NCBI RefSeq assembly: GCF_031157275.1
Contig: NZ_JAVIFW010000014.1
Coordinates: 124,001 to 188,000 of the forward strand
Length of the DNA stretch: 64,000 nt
Reading direction: 5' to 3'
DNA from: Streptomyces sp. LHD-70
Lineage (GTDB): Bacteria; Actinomycetota; Actinomycetes; Streptomycetales; Streptomycetaceae
Of the stretch, positions 1-9,263 are shown piece after piece; the stretch's first letter is position 1, and the number at the start of each line of letters is the position of its first letter. Under the pieces are notes generated by a model. The model had not been told where the DNA came from and ran no database searches. It saw only the letters and a program-made list of their open reading frames with translations. The translations under genes and the position numbers were made by a program.

Positions 1-268
1 AGTGTGCGGACTGTCCCGAGGTATTGCCATTTCCTTTGTACAGGGCGAGGCAATGCATGGGGAAGTCCGACTGAATACGTCCGCGTGTCCATGTGCAATG
101 GGTGCGGCAATGCCTGCACGGAATTTTTCCTGGATTTTCCCCGGCTGGTGCTCCGTGTCTCCCTAAAGTGACGGCCATCACGTAGGACTCTACGAATCTA
201 TGCGCGTAGAAATTTCCGTCGGATACGCTGAAGGAACCGTTCTCACGCACCACACACCGGGAGTGCCA

Positions 269-538
269 GTGGCACGCGTCGTAGTCGACGTCATGCTCAA
301 GCCCGAGATCCTCGACCCCCAGGGACAGGCGGTGCAGCGTGCACTGCCGCGCCTGGGATTCCAGGGCATCGCGGACGTACGTCAAGGAAAGCGCTTCGAG
401 CTCGAGGTCGAAGGGCCGGTCGACGAGGCCGCCCTCGCCCGTATCCACGAGATGGCCGAGACGTTCCTCGCCAACACCGTCATCGAGGACTTCGTCGTCA
501 AGGTCGAAGAGCCCGCAGCTGCCGGGGAGCCGAAGTGA
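269..538 (+). CDS. purS: Phosphoribosylformylglycinamidine synthase subunit PurS
   Basis: Small structural subunit of the three-part FGAM synthase (PurS-PurQ-PurL), which converts FGAR to FGAM in cytoplasmic purine synthesis. PurS bridges the glutaminase and the ATP-dependent synthase. The protein begins VARVVVDVMLKPEILDPQG and ends in the typical acidic FVVKVEEP tail, giving 89 residues, the normal PurS length. I chose the GTG at 269 over an upstream in-frame ATG at 200. The conserved family N-terminus starts there, a GGGAG ribosome site sits about 6 nt ahead, and the 23 extra residues have no family match that I recognise. The next gene, purQ, overlaps by 4 nt, indicating translational coupling. 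The 268 nt upstream hold no other gene that I can see and should contain the promoter. Confidence 0.93.
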   Translation: MARVVVDVMLKPEILDPQGQAVQRALPRLGFQGIADVRQGKRFELEVEGPVDEAALARIHEMAETFLANTVIEDFVVKVEEPAAAGEPK

Positions 539-1248
539 CCGCTCGTATCGGAGTCGTCACTTTTCCCGGCACGCTCGACGACCGTGACACTCAGCGCGCG
601 GTCCGTGTCGCCGGCGCGGAAGCGGTGCCGCTCTGGCACCGCGACAAGGACCTGAAGCAGGTCGACGCCGTGGTCCTTCCCGGCGGTTTCTCCTACGGCG
701 ACTATCTGCGGGCCGGGGCGATCTCCCGGTTCTCGCCGTTGATGGAGACGATCATCGAGCAGGCCAAGGGCGGAATGCCGGTTCTGGGCATCTGCAATGG
801 CTTTCAGGTGCTGACGGAAACGCATCTGCTGCCCGGCGCGATGCTGCGGAACAACCATCTGCACTTCGTCTGCCGCGACCAGAAGCTGCGCGTCGAGACC
901 GACAGGACCGCCTGGACCTCCGATTACTCGGCCGGCCAGGAGATCTCCGTACCGCTGAAGAACATCGACGGCCGGTACGTCGCCGACGAGCGCACCCTGG
1001 ACATGCTGGAGGCCGAGGGCCGCGTCGCCTTCCGGTACCTGGCCCGCGGCGAAGCCGCTGATGGGTACGGCAATCCGAACGGCTCGCTCCGTGACATCGC
1101 GGGCATCAGCAACGAGGCGGGCAACGTCGTCGGTCTGATGCCGCACCCCGAGCACGCCGTCGAGCCGCTGGTCGGCACCGGCCGCACCGACGGGCTCGGC
1201 TTCTTCACCTCGATCCTGAAGAACCTCCTCAAGGGGGCCAACGCATGA
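535..1248 (+). CDS. purQ: Phosphoribosylformylglycinamidine synthase glutaminase subunit PurQ
   Basis: Class I glutamine amidotransferase subunit that hydrolyses glutamine and passes ammonia to PurL. The protein has 237 residues. The nucleophile is Cys87 in GICNGFQVL, and the His/Glu of the triad are H204 and E206 in MPHPEHAVE. The N-terminus carries the PGTLDDRDTQ form seen in actinobacterial PurQ. The GTG start overlaps the purS stop by 4 nt, and its own stop overlaps the purL start by 4 nt, so the three subunits are translated as a coupled unit. Length and motifs are complete and nothing is unusual. Confidence 0.96.
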   Translation: MTARIGVVTFPGTLDDRDTQRAVRVAGAEAVPLWHRDKDLKQVDAVVLPGGFSYGDYLRAGAISRFSPLMETIIEQAKGGMPVLGICNGFQVLTETHLLPGAMLRNNHLHFVCRDQKLRVETDRTAWTSDYSAGQEISVPLKNIDGRYVADERTLDMLEAEGRVAFRYLARGEAADGYGNPNGSLRDIAGISNEAGNVVGLMPHPEHAVEPLVGTGRTDGLGFFTSILKNLLKGANA

Positions 1249-3506
1249 CGCTCGACACGGTCAAGCACGCCGCCGAGACCCCCGAGTCCGACCAGCCCTG
1301 GAAGGAACTCGGCCTCAAGCAGGACGAGTACGCGCGTATCCGCGAGATCCTCGGCCGCCGTCCCACCGGCGCCGAGCTCGCCATGTACTCGGTGATGTGG
1401 TCCGAGCACTGCTCGTACAAGTCCTCCAAGGTGCACCTCAAGCAGTTCGGCGAGAAGGCGCCCGAGAGTGACGCGCTGCTCGTCGGCATCGGCGAGAACG
1501 CCGGTGTCGTCGACGTCGGCCAGGGCTACGCGGTCACCTTCAAGGTGGAGTCGCACAACCACCCCTCGTACATCGAGCCGTACCAGGGCGCCGCGACCGG
1601 CGTCGGCGGCATCGTGCGCGACATCCTCGCGATGGGCGCCCGCCCGGTCGCCGTCATGGACCCGCTGCGCTTCGGCGCCGCGGACCACCCCGACACCAAG
1701 CGCGTCCTGCCGGGCGTCGTCGCGGGCATCGGCGGCTACGGCAACTGCCTGGGCCTGCCCAACATCGGCGGCGAGGTCGTCTTCGACGCCTGCTACCAGG
1801 GCAACCCACTGGTCAACGCGCTCTGCGTCGGTGTCATGAAGCACGAGGACATCCACCTCGCCAAGGCCTCCGGCACCGGCAACAAGGTCATCCTGTACGG
1901 CGCTCGTACGGGTGGCGACGGCATCGGCGGCGTCTCGGTCCTCGCGAGTGAGACCTTCGACTCGACCGGCCCCTCGCGCCGCCCGGCCGTCCAGGTCGGC
2001 GACCCGTTCCAGGAGAAGCTGCTCATCGAGTGCACCCTGGAGATCTTCCGCGAGGACCTCGTGGACGGCATCCAGGACCTCGGTGGCGCCGGACTCTCCT
2101 GCGCCACCAGCGAGTTGGCCTCGGCCGGCTCCGGCGGTATGCGCGTCGAACTGGACACGGTGCCGCTGCGTGACGCGACGCTCTCGCCCGAGGAGATCCT
2201 CATGAGCGAGTCGCAGGAACGCATGTGCGCGGTCGTCGAGCCCGGCAAGGTCGACCGCTTCCTGGAGATCTGCGAGAAGTGGGACGTCATCGCCACCGTC
2301 ATCGGTGAGGTGACCGAGGGCGAGCGCCTGGAGATCTTCTGGCACGGCGAGCAGATCGTCGACGTACCGCCGCGCACGGTCGCGCACGAGGGCCCGGTCT
2401 ACGAGCGCCCCTACGCCCGGCCCGAGTGGCAGGACGCGCTGCAGGCCGACGACGCGAACGCCCTTGCGCGCCCGGCGAACGCGGACGAGCTGCGGGAGCA
2501 GATCCTCAAGCTCGTGGCCTCGCCGAACCAGGCGTCCAAGGCGTGGATCACGGACCAGTACGACCGTTTCGTGCAGGGCAACACGATCCTCGCGCAGCCG
2601 GAGGACTCCGGCATGGTGCGGGTCGACGAGGAGACCAACCTCGGTGTCGCCGTCTCCACCGACGGCAACGGCCGGTACGCGAAGCTCGACCCGTACGCGG
2701 GCGCGCAGCTGGCGCTCGCCGAGTCGTACCGCAATGTCGCCGCGTCCGGCGCCAAGCCGCTCGCCATCTCCAACTGCCTCAACTTCGGCTCGCCCGAGGA
2801 CCCGGCGGTCATGTGGCAGTTCGCCGAGGCCACCCGTGGTCTCGCGGACGGCTGCCTGGAGCTGGGCACCCCGGTGACCGGCGGCAACGTCTCCCTCTAC
2901 AACCAGACCGGGGAGACGGCCATCCACCCGACGCCCGTCGTCGCGGTGCTCGGTGTGATCGACGACGTCACGCGGCGTACGCCGATCGCGTTCGCCGAGG
3001 AGGGGCAGCTGATCTACCTCCTGGGCGACACCCGCGAGGAGTTCGGCGGTTCGGCCTGGTCGCAGGTGGTCCACGAGCACCTCGGCGGTCTGCCGCCGCA
3101 GGTCGACCTGGACCGGGAGAAGCTGCTCGCCGAGATCCTGATCTCCGGCTCGCGCGACGGCATGATCGACGCCGCGCACGACCTGTCCGACGGCGGTGTC
3201 GTGCAGGCGGTCGTCGAGTCCTGCCTGCGCGGCGGCAAGGGCGCCCGCCTGGTCGTCCCGGACGGCCTGGACGCGTTCACGTTCCTGCTCTCCGAGTCGG
3301 CGGGCCGCGCGATCGTCGCGGTGCCGCGCAGCGAGGAGCTCCGGTTCACGGACATGTGCGGGGCGCGCGGGCTTCCGGCCACGCGGATCGGCGTCGTCGA
3401 CGGTGCGGGTTCCGATGCGGTGGTCGAGGTGCAGGGCGAGTTCAGCATCCCGCTGAGCGAGCTGCGCACGGCCCACGAGGAGACGGTGCCCGGGCTGCTC
3501 GCCTGA
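1245..3506 (+). CDS. purL: Phosphoribosylformylglycinamidine synthase subunit PurL
   Basis: ATP-dependent synthase subunit of FGAM synthase. At 753 residues it is the short PurL form that needs PurS and PurQ. Recognisable blocks are MWSEHCSYKSSK near residue 50, SHNHPSYIEPYQGAATGVGG near residue 100 (ATP/substrate site), and the repeated AIRS-type half with TGGNVSLYNQT and AHDLSDGGV. It overlaps purQ by 4 nt and closes the purSQL operon. A GC-rich hairpin follows about 20 nt after the stop. Confidence 0.97.
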   Translation: MTLDTVKHAAETPESDQPWKELGLKQDEYARIREILGRRPTGAELAMYSVMWSEHCSYKSSKVHLKQFGEKAPESDALLVGIGENAGVVDVGQGYAVTFKVESHNHPSYIEPYQGAATGVGGIVRDILAMGARPVAVMDPLRFGAADHPDTKRVLPGVVAGIGGYGNCLGLPNIGGEVVFDACYQGNPLVNALCVGVMKHEDIHLAKASGTGNKVILYGARTGGDGIGGVSVLASETFDSTGPSRRPAVQVGDPFQEKLLIECTLEIFREDLVDGIQDLGGAGLSCATSELASAGSGGMRVELDTVPLRDATLSPEEILMSESQERMCAVVEPGKVDRFLEICEKWDVIATVIGEVTEGERLEIFWHGEQIVDVPPRTVAHEGPVYERPYARPEWQDALQADDANALARPANADELREQILKLVASPNQASKAWITDQYDRFVQGNTILAQPEDSGMVRVDEETNLGVAVSTDGNGRYAKLDPYAGAQLALAESYRNVAASGAKPLAISNCLNFGSPEDPAVMWQFAEATRGLADGCLELGTPVTGGNVSLYNQTGETAIHPTPVVAVLGVIDDVTRRTPIAFAEEGQLIYLLGDTREEFGGSAWSQVVHEHLGGLPPQVDLDREKLLAEILISGSRDGMIDAAHDLSDGGVVQAVVESCLRGGKGARLVVPDGLDAFTFLLSESAGRAIVAVPRSEELRFTDMCGARGLPATRIGVVDGAGSDAVVEVQGEFSIPLSELRTAHEETVPGLLA

Positions 3507-3528
3507 GGTTCCTCTCGTACGTACGCGG

Positions 3529-3565
3529 CTTCGGCCCCGTCCGGTTGTTCCGGGCGGGGCCGAAG
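3529..3565 (+). terminator. Hairpin terminator after purL
   Basis: Perfect 11-bp inverted repeat (CTTCGGCCCCG paired with CGGGGCCGAAG) with a further partly paired interior, lying between purL and the next gene. There is no clear T-tract, which is common for Streptomyces terminators. Confidence 0.6.
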
Positions 3566-3609
3566 TGCGTTCACCCACGGGGTTCGTACGCCGGACGTAG
3601 GGTTTTCGC

Positions 3610-4407
3610 ATGCCGCCTGCGAAGAAGCGTCCGCGTACGTACGACCCGAAGAAGACCGTCGCGGCCGTCCGGGCCCAGTTCGGTGCCGTACGGGAGGCCG
3701 CGAAGGCTCTGACGCCCGAGCAGCTCGCGGGTCCGACGCACCTGGGTGCCTGGACGGTGCGCGAGCTCGTGGTGCACATCGACATGGCGGTGTCCGCCGT
3801 GGTCCGGCACATCGACGATGCCGAGCCGGCCAAGCCCGAACTGGGGCTCCTGGACTGGCCGTCGGCCACCCTCCCCTTCGCCGGGGCGCTGGCCGATGTC
3901 GTCCCCGAACTCGCGGCGCGCGCCCCGGAGCAGTTGGACGAGCTGTTCGCGCGGACCACGGCGGACTTCGACGACCGCCTGGCCACGGCCGACCCGCACC
4001 GCACGCTGGCGACGCGGCTCGGCGCCATGGACCTGAGCGACTTCCTGGTGACCCGCACCATCGAACTCGTCGTCCACACCGACGACTTGAACCGGGCGGC
4101 CGGCATCGACATCCCGATCGACCGCCAGGCCCTCGCCGCCTGCACCCGGGTCCTCGCGGACGCGCTCGCCGCGAAGGCGCCCGGCGGTGCGACGGAGGTG
4201 CGCATCCCGCCGTACGCGGTGGTCCAGTGCATCGAGGGCCCGCGCCACACCCGCGGCACCCCGCCCAACGTGGTGGAGACGGACCCGCTGACCTGGGTCA
4301 GGCTGGCGACGGGACGTACGGAGTGGGCCGCCGCGCTCGACGCCGCGAAGATCATGGCGAGCGGTGAGCGGGCCGACCTGTCGGCGGTCCTGCCGGTCAT
4401 GGGCTGA
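3610..4407 (+). CDS. DinB/maleylpyruvate isomerase-fold protein with SCP-like C-terminus
   Basis: Cytoplasmic 265-residue protein of the mycothiol-dependent DinB/MDMPI superfamily, often labelled sterol carrier family protein in Streptomyces. The N-terminal four-helix part contains LGAWTVRELVVHIDMAVSAV and a second histidine in RTIELVVHTDDLN. Together these histidines form the likely metal site of the family. The C-terminal 90 residues (IPPYAVVQCIEGPRHTRGTPPNVVETD) fit the SCP2-like domain. The start is the ATG at 3610. It follows purL in the same direction but beyond a hairpin, so it probably has its own promoter. The substrate is unknown. Confidence 0.8.
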   Translation: MPPAKKRPRTYDPKKTVAAVRAQFGAVREAAKALTPEQLAGPTHLGAWTVRELVVHIDMAVSAVVRHIDDAEPAKPELGLLDWPSATLPFAGALADVVPELAARAPEQLDELFARTTADFDDRLATADPHRTLATRLGAMDLSDFLVTRTIELVVHTDDLNRAAGIDIPIDRQALAACTRVLADALAAKAPGGATEVRIPPYAVVQCIEGPRHTRGTPPNVVETDPLTWVRLATGRTEWAAALDAAKIMASGERADLSAVLPVMG

Positions 4408-4486
4408 CGGGCCAGGAGCGATGGTCGGCGAGGGGTGACCGGAAAAAGAACGGAACCGATCCCCCCACCTCCTCCGTCACATCGGC

Positions 4487-5320
4487 ATGCACACGCAGCG
4501 AAAGACCCTCAGCACCGTCGGAGCCGTCAGTGCCGCAGCGGCCTTGGGGCTGCTCACGGCCTGCGGAGCCGACAAGACCGACGCCGGTGCCGCCCCGGCC
4601 GAACCCAGCGTGCCCGTGACCGGCACGCACTGGACCGTGGACAGCGTCACGGCCGGCGGTAAGAAGATCGACGCCCCGGGCACCAAGGCGCACGTCGCCT
4701 TCGACAAGAAGGGCCGGGCCTCGGGCAACTTCGGATGCAACGGCTTCGGCGGTGTCGCCGAGATCAAGGGCGACACCATCACCGTCGACAAGATCGCCAA
4801 GACCGAGATGTCCTGCGGCGACGAGATCGACAAGCTGGAGACCACCCTGACCGAAGCGCTCAAGGGCAAGCTCAAGGCCTCCGTGAAGGGCGACAAGCTG
4901 AACCTCACCACGGCCAAGGGCGACTCGATCACGCTCACCTCGGAACCGCCCGCCGAGCTGGCCGGCACCAAGTGGATGCTGACCGCGGTCGTGGAGAAGG
5001 AGGTGGCGACCTCCCTGCCCAAGGCCTCGGGCAAGGCCGAGAAGGCCCACCTGATCTTCGACGAGAAGGCCGGCACGGTCCACGGCAACCTCGGCTGCAA
5101 CACCGTCAACGCCAAGGCGAAGGTCACCGACGGCAAGATCGAGCTCGGCACCCCGCGCCTCACCCGCAAGATGTGCGACGGCGACGTCATGAAGGCCGAG
5201 CAGAACCTGGTGAAGCTCTTCGGCTCGACGGTGACGTACGAGATCGACCACCGCACCCTGCACCTCACCGGCAAGGACGGCCTCGGCCTCAACGCGAACG
5301 CGGCCGCCGTGAAGAAGTAG
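4487..5320 (+). CDS. META-domain lipoprotein, two tandem META domains
   Basis: Exported lipoprotein of 277 residues. The signal peptide ends in a lipobox (LLTAC, Cys26). Two META domains follow. The first (about residues 42-145) has GTHWTVDSVTAGGKK, FGCNGFGG and KTEMSCG. The second (about 155-270) has GTKWMLTAVVEKE, LGCNTVNAKAK and LTRKMCDGD. Each repeat keeps the GCN and late Cys typical of HslJ/META proteins. In other bacteria META proteins are linked to heat or envelope stress, but the exact role here is unknown. A strong hairpin lies 25 nt after the stop. Confidence 0.85.
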   Translation: MHTQRKTLSTVGAVSAAAALGLLTACGADKTDAGAAPAEPSVPVTGTHWTVDSVTAGGKKIDAPGTKAHVAFDKKGRASGNFGCNGFGGVAEIKGDTITVDKIAKTEMSCGDEIDKLETTLTEALKGKLKASVKGDKLNLTTAKGDSITLTSEPPAELAGTKWMLTAVVEKEVATSLPKASGKAEKAHLIFDEKAGTVHGNLGCNTVNAKAKVTDGKIELGTPRLTRKMCDGDVMKAEQNLVKLFGSTVTYEIDHRTLHLTGKDGLGLNANAAAVKK

Positions 5321-5345
5321 ACGGCCGGGGGTCCGGGGGCTGAGC

Positions 5346-5370
5346 GGTCCGGGGGCTGAGCCCCCGGACC
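5346..5370 (+). terminator. Bidirectional hairpin terminator
   Basis: 11-bp perfect stem (GGTCCGGGGGC / GCCCCCGGACC) with a 3-nt loop. It lies between the META lipoprotein gene and the convergent sulfatase pseudogene, so it can end transcription from both sides. Confidence 0.7.
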
Positions 5371-5379
5371 CGCCCGCCC

Positions 5380-5845
5380 TCACCCCGGGTAAGGCAACAA
5401 CTCCCCGTCCGTCCGCGCCCAGGACGCCCGCAGCTCCGCGAGCAACCCCGGCTCGGCGCCCGCCCGGTCGGCCTGTTCCCGCTGGTCGGAGCCCAGATGG
5501 AAGAGCTGGTCGTGGCCGGACGTCCCCCGGTAGTACTTCCACGGCCCGCGCCGCAGCGCCCGCTCCCCGCGCACCCGCCACGCTCGCGCCCCGCCCAGTT
5601 CGAGCAGGGTCGCTGTCCCGTCGGGCGTGAACACCGGCACGTCGCTGACTTGCCCGCCCGCGATCCGCGCGGGCCGGCGCAGCAGCGCCGGCACCCGTAT
5701 CCCGCCCTCCCGCAGCGAGGCCGTCGGCCCACCCCAGGTCGTCGCCGAGGACGAAGAGGATGTTCGGCCGCTTCCCGTGCCGCCCCGGTCCCACCACCCC
5801 GCCGAAGGCACGCCGGGACAGCTGATGATCGTCGTACGAGGACAC
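5380..5845 (-). pseudogene. Sulfatase remnant with large internal deletion
   Basis: On the minus strand a GTG at 5845, preceded by an AGGAG site, opens a frame reading SSYDDHQLSRRAFGG (Tat-like), then RPNILFVLGDDLGWAD, the metal-binding N-terminus of arylsulfatases. A few bases later the similarity jumps to another frame with ASLREGGIRVPALLRRP and a C-terminal WKYYRGTSGHDQLFHLGSD segment, the typical end of a sulfatase. The middle of the enzyme, including the Cys/Ser that becomes formylglycine, is missing and the two ends are out of frame. An internal deletion of roughly 300 codons is inferred from usual sulfatase length. Confidence 0.75.
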
Positions 5846-6217
5846 AGCGCACTCCTGCGTACGGCTGCGGCGCGCACGGCGAAGCCGTCGGCGGGGCAGC
5901 CGGAAGCTGAGGGAGAACCGGCCGTCACCGACAGACATGGGCAGACAGGGACAGACAGGGACAGCCGGGGGCGAAGAACTACTCAGCAGGCGCAGCGACA
6001 GATGGCGCTCGCGGCACGGACCAGGTCGACGTGGCGGCGCTCCGCAAGGGTGACCGGACGGTCACTGAGGGGCTGCAGGGTCAGGGAGCCTGACGCAAGC
6101 CCCGCGCGGCTGTCAACGACGTGCCCGAAGCTTCCCGAGTGCGAGGTGTGTCACCTACGCGTGTTGACCGGCGTCCCCAATTCGGACCAGTGGTCGATCT
6201 CGCCTACACTCGGAGGC

Positions 6218-7744
6218 GTGCCTCGTGGTGATGGACGACTCAACCACGACCTGCTCCCCGGTGAGAAGGGCCCCCAGGACGCTTGCGGCGTCTTCGGTGT
6301 CTGGGCTCCGGGTGAAGAGGTCGCCAAGCTCACCTATTTCGGACTGTATGCCCTGCAGCACCGTGGACAGGAGTCCGCGGGCATCGCAGTGAGCAACGGG
6401 TCCCAGATCCTCGTCTTCAAGGACATGGGTCTGGTCTCGCAGGTCTTCGACGAAACCTCCCTCGGTTCCCTCCGAGGTCATATCGCGGTCGGTCATGCCC
6501 GCTACTCCACCACCGGAGCCTCGGTGTGGGAGAACGCGCAGCCGACGTTCCGTGCGACCGCGCACGGATCGATCGCGCTCGGCCACAACGGCAACCTGGT
6601 CAACACGGCCCAGCTCGCCGAGATGGTCGCGGACCTCCCGAAGGAGAACGGCCGCGCGACCCAGGTCGCCGCGACCAACGACACCGACCTGGTGACCGCC
6701 CTGCTCGCGGGCCAGACGGACGCCGACGGCAAGCCGCTGACCGTCGAGGAAGCCGCCCCTCAGGTGCTTCCGCACGTCAGGGGCGCCTTCTCCCTCGTCT
6801 TCATGGACGAGCAGACGCTGTACGCGGCCCGTGACCCGCAGGGCATCCGCCCGCTGGTCCTCGGCCGCCTGGAGCGCGGCTGGGTCGTGGCCTCGGAGTC
6901 CGCGGCCCTGGACATCTGCGGCGCCGCATACGTCCGCGAGGTCGAGCCGGGCGAGATGATCGCCATCGACGAGAACGGGATGCGAAGCTCCCGATTCGCC
7001 GAAGCAAAGCCCAAGGGCTGTGTCTTCGAGTACGTCTACCTGGCGCGCCCCGACACCGACATCGCCGGGCGGAACGTCTACCTCTCCCGCGTGGAGATGG
7101 GCCGCAAGCTCGCCAAGGAAGCCCCGGCCGACGCCGACCTGGTGATAGCGACGCCGGAGTCCGGCACCCCCGCGGCCGTCGGATACGCGGAAGCCAGCGG
7201 TATTCCGTACGGCGTGGGCCTGGTCAAGAACGCCTACGTCGGCCGGACCTTCATCCAGCCCTCGCAGACGATCCGCCAGCTGGGCATCCGGCTGAAGCTG
7301 AACCCGCTCAAGGAAGTCATCAAGGGCAAGCGCCTGGTCGTCGTCGACGACTCGATCGTGCGCGGCAACACCCAGCGCGCCCTGGTCCGCATGCTCCGCG
7401 AGGCCGGCGCCGCCGAGGTGCACGTACGCATCTCGTCGCCGCCCGTGAAGTGGCCCTGCTTCTTCGGCATCGACTTCGCCACCCGCGCCGAGCTGATCGC
7501 CAACGGCCTGTCGGTCGAGGAGATCGGCAAGTCCATGGGCGCCGACTCGCTGGCGTACATCTCCATCGACGGGATGATCGAGGCGACCACCATCGCCAAG
7601 CCGAACCTCTGCCGCGCCTGCTTCGACGGCGAGTACCCGATGGAGCTGCCCGACCCCGAGCTGCTCGGCAAGCAGCTTCTGGAGACCGAGCTCGCCGCGG
7701 GCGCCGCCACCACGGCCGCGACCGACGCGATCCGTCGCCCGTAA
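6218..7744 (+). CDS. purF: Amidophosphoribosyltransferase PurF
   Basis: First committed enzyme of purine synthesis: PRPP plus glutamine gives phosphoribosylamine. The protein has 508 residues from a GTG at 6218. A 22-residue propeptide-like leader ends before Cys23 (DACGVFGVW), the Ntn-hydrolase nucleophile expected to be exposed by processing. The PRPP-binding loop is VVVDDSIVRGNT, and the C-terminus has the CRACFDGEYP block. The reading frame stays open far upstream, but conserved sequence starts at PRGDGRLNHDLL. A GGAGG lies unusually close (1 nt) to the chosen GTG, so the start is not certain. The roughly 290 nt before it show no gene and should hold the promoter. purM follows after 34 nt. 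Confidence 0.93.
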   Translation: MPRGDGRLNHDLLPGEKGPQDACGVFGVWAPGEEVAKLTYFGLYALQHRGQESAGIAVSNGSQILVFKDMGLVSQVFDETSLGSLRGHIAVGHARYSTTGASVWENAQPTFRATAHGSIALGHNGNLVNTAQLAEMVADLPKENGRATQVAATNDTDLVTALLAGQTDADGKPLTVEEAAPQVLPHVRGAFSLVFMDEQTLYAARDPQGIRPLVLGRLERGWVVASESAALDICGAAYVREVEPGEMIAIDENGMRSSRFAEAKPKGCVFEYVYLARPDTDIAGRNVYLSRVEMGRKLAKEAPADADLVIATPESGTPAAVGYAEASGIPYGVGLVKNAYVGRTFIQPSQTIRQLGIRLKLNPLKEVIKGKRLVVVDDSIVRGNTQRALVRMLREAGAAEVHVRISSPPVKWPCFFGIDFATRAELIANGLSVEEIGKSMGADSLAYISIDGMIEATTIAKPNLCRACFDGEYPMELPDPELLGKQLLETELAAGAATTAATDAIRRP

Positions 7745-7778
7745 CACCCGCAGTAACGACACGAAGGTTCTCTCCGCC

Positions 7779-8849
7779 ATGTCCGAGACCACTGGTGCCA
7801 GCTACGCGTCCGCGGGCGTCGACATCGAAGCGGGCGACCGCGCCGTCGAGCTCATGAAGGAGTGGGTGAAGAAGACCCAGCGCCCCGAGACCACCGGCCT
7901 CGGCGGCCTCGGCGGCTTCGCCGGCCTCTTCGACGCCTCCGCCCTGAAGCGGTACGAGCGCCCGCTCCTCGCCTCCGCCACCGACGGCGTCGGCACGAAG
8001 GTCGACCTCGCCCGCAAGCTCGGCGTGTACGACACCATCGGCCACGACCTCGTCGGCATGGTCGTCGACGACCTGGTCGTCTGCGGTGCCGAGCCGCTCT
8101 TCATGACGGACTACATCTGCGTCGGCAAGGTCCACCCCGAGCGCGTCGCCGCCATCGTCAAGGGCATCGCCGAGGGCTGCGTCCTGGCCGGCTGCGCCCT
8201 CGTCGGCGGCGAGACCGCGGAGCACCCGGGCCTGCTCGGCGCGGACGACTTCGACGTCGCGGGCGCCGGCACCGGTGTCGTCGAGGCCGACCGGGTCCTC
8301 GGCGCCGACCGCATCCGCTCGGGCGACGTGGTCCTGGCCATGGCCTCCTCGGGCCTGCACTCCAACGGCTACTCGCTGGTCCGGCACGTGCTGTTCGACC
8401 GCGCCAAGATGTCCCTCGACGAGCAGGTCGCCGAGTTCGGCCGCACCCTCGGCGAGGAGCTCCTGGAGCCCACGCGGATCTACTCCCTGGACTGCCTGGC
8501 CCTGACCCGTACGACCGAGGTGCACGCCTTCAGCCACGTCACCGGCGGCGGCCTGGCGAACAACCTGGCCCGGGTCATCCCGGACGACCTGCACGCCACG
8601 GTCGACCGCTCCACCTGGACGCCAGGACCGGTCTTCGACCTCGTCGGCAAGGCCGGCTCTGTCGAGCGTCTGGAGCTGGAGAAGACCCTGAACATGGGCG
8701 TCGGCATGATCGCCGTGGTCCCCGAGGGCTCCGTCGACGTCGCCCTCGCCACCCTCGCCGACCGCGGCGTGGACGCCTGGGTCGCGGGCGAGATCACCGA
8801 GCGCGGCGACCACACGACGGGCGCGACGCTCACGGGCGACTACGCCTGA
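7779..8849 (+). CDS. purM: Phosphoribosylformylglycinamidine cyclo-ligase PurM
   Basis: AIR synthetase, closing the imidazole ring of FGAM with ATP in the fifth step of purine synthesis. The protein has 356 residues with the family signatures SATDGVGTKVDLARKLG and DLVVCGAEPLFMTDYI near residues 65-110. Others are LVGGETAEHPG near 145, ASSGLHSNGYSLVR near 190, and HVTGGGLANNLARV near 250. It is co-directional with purF, with a 34-nt spacer, so the two are probably one transcript. A hairpin lies about 100 nt downstream. Confidence 0.97.
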   Translation: MSETTGASYASAGVDIEAGDRAVELMKEWVKKTQRPETTGLGGLGGFAGLFDASALKRYERPLLASATDGVGTKVDLARKLGVYDTIGHDLVGMVVDDLVVCGAEPLFMTDYICVGKVHPERVAAIVKGIAEGCVLAGCALVGGETAEHPGLLGADDFDVAGAGTGVVEADRVLGADRIRSGDVVLAMASSGLHSNGYSLVRHVLFDRAKMSLDEQVAEFGRTLGEELLEPTRIYSLDCLALTRTTEVHAFSHVTGGGLANNLARVIPDDLHATVDRSTWTPGPVFDLVGKAGSVERLELEKTLNMGVGMIAVVPEGSVDVALATLADRGVDAWVAGEITERGDHTTGATLTGDYA

Positions 8850-8952
8850 GGTCTTCCGCACAGGCAAGCCGAGCAGCGGGGTTCCGGCACGGAGCCCCGC
8901 TCAACGCTCACGCGCTGCGTACCGCACCGTAGAGACAAAAACGCAGCACGAA

Positions 8953-8980
8953 ACCCGGTCCGGCGAACCCGGGACCGGGT
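8953..8980. terminator. Hairpin between purM and the convergent DUF3073 gene
   Basis: 9-bp stem (ACCCGGTCC / GGACCGGGT) in the space between two convergent genes. It can serve either strand. Confidence 0.5.
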
Positions 8981-9005
8981 GAAGTGCGAAGGTGCGGCGG
9001 GTTGG

Positions 9006-9263
9006 TTACGCGCCGCGGCGTTGTCGAGACGAAGGACCGGACTCGTCGTCCTCGTCCTCATCGTCGTCGTTGTAGAGATCCGCGTACTGGGAGTACGGGT
9101 CGTCTTCGTCCTCGTCGTCCTCGAACGGCTCGCCGTTCGGCGGCTGGCTCGAAGTCGAAGCGCCCAGCTCATTGGCCAGACGCGACAGGTCAGTCCCGCC
9201 GCTGCTGTACTTCAGCTGGCGGGCGACCTTTGTCTGCTTGGCCTTTGCCCGGCCGCGCCCCAT
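9006..9263 (-). CDS. DUF3073 family protein
   Basis: Small conserved actinobacterial protein of 85 residues and unknown function. It has a basic N-terminus (MGRGRAKAKQTKVARQLKYSS), a short helical middle (DLSRLANELG) and a very acidic tail rich in Asp and Glu, with QYADLYNDDDEDEDD. The open frame extends 19 codons further upstream, but the ATG at 9263 has a strong GAGGGGG site and matches the family start. The charge layout suggests binding to nucleic acid or protein, but that is inference. About 300 nt upstream, before the vdh terminator, hold no other gene and should carry its promoter. Confidence 0.85.
   Translation of the reverse strand: MGRGRAKAKQTKVARQLKYSSGGTDLSRLANELGASTSSQPPNGEPFEDDEDEDDPYSQYADLYNDDDEDEDDESGPSSRQRRGA

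Noticed and set aside
924..4400. Long minus-strand open frame of 1158 codons across purQ, purL and the DinB/SCP gene
   Set aside because: It is opposite to well-conserved purine genes and its translation is Arg/Asp/Val-rich shadow sequence typical of GC-rich DNA. No domain or ribosome site.
6164..6210. TTGACC and TACACT before purF as a -35/-10 pair
   Set aside because: They are 35 nt apart, far outside the usual 16-19 nt spacing.
5627..6217. N-terminal extension of purF by 197 codons
   Set aside because: No conservation before PRGDGRLNHDLL; the stretch overlaps the sulfatase remnant on the other strand and is low-complexity.
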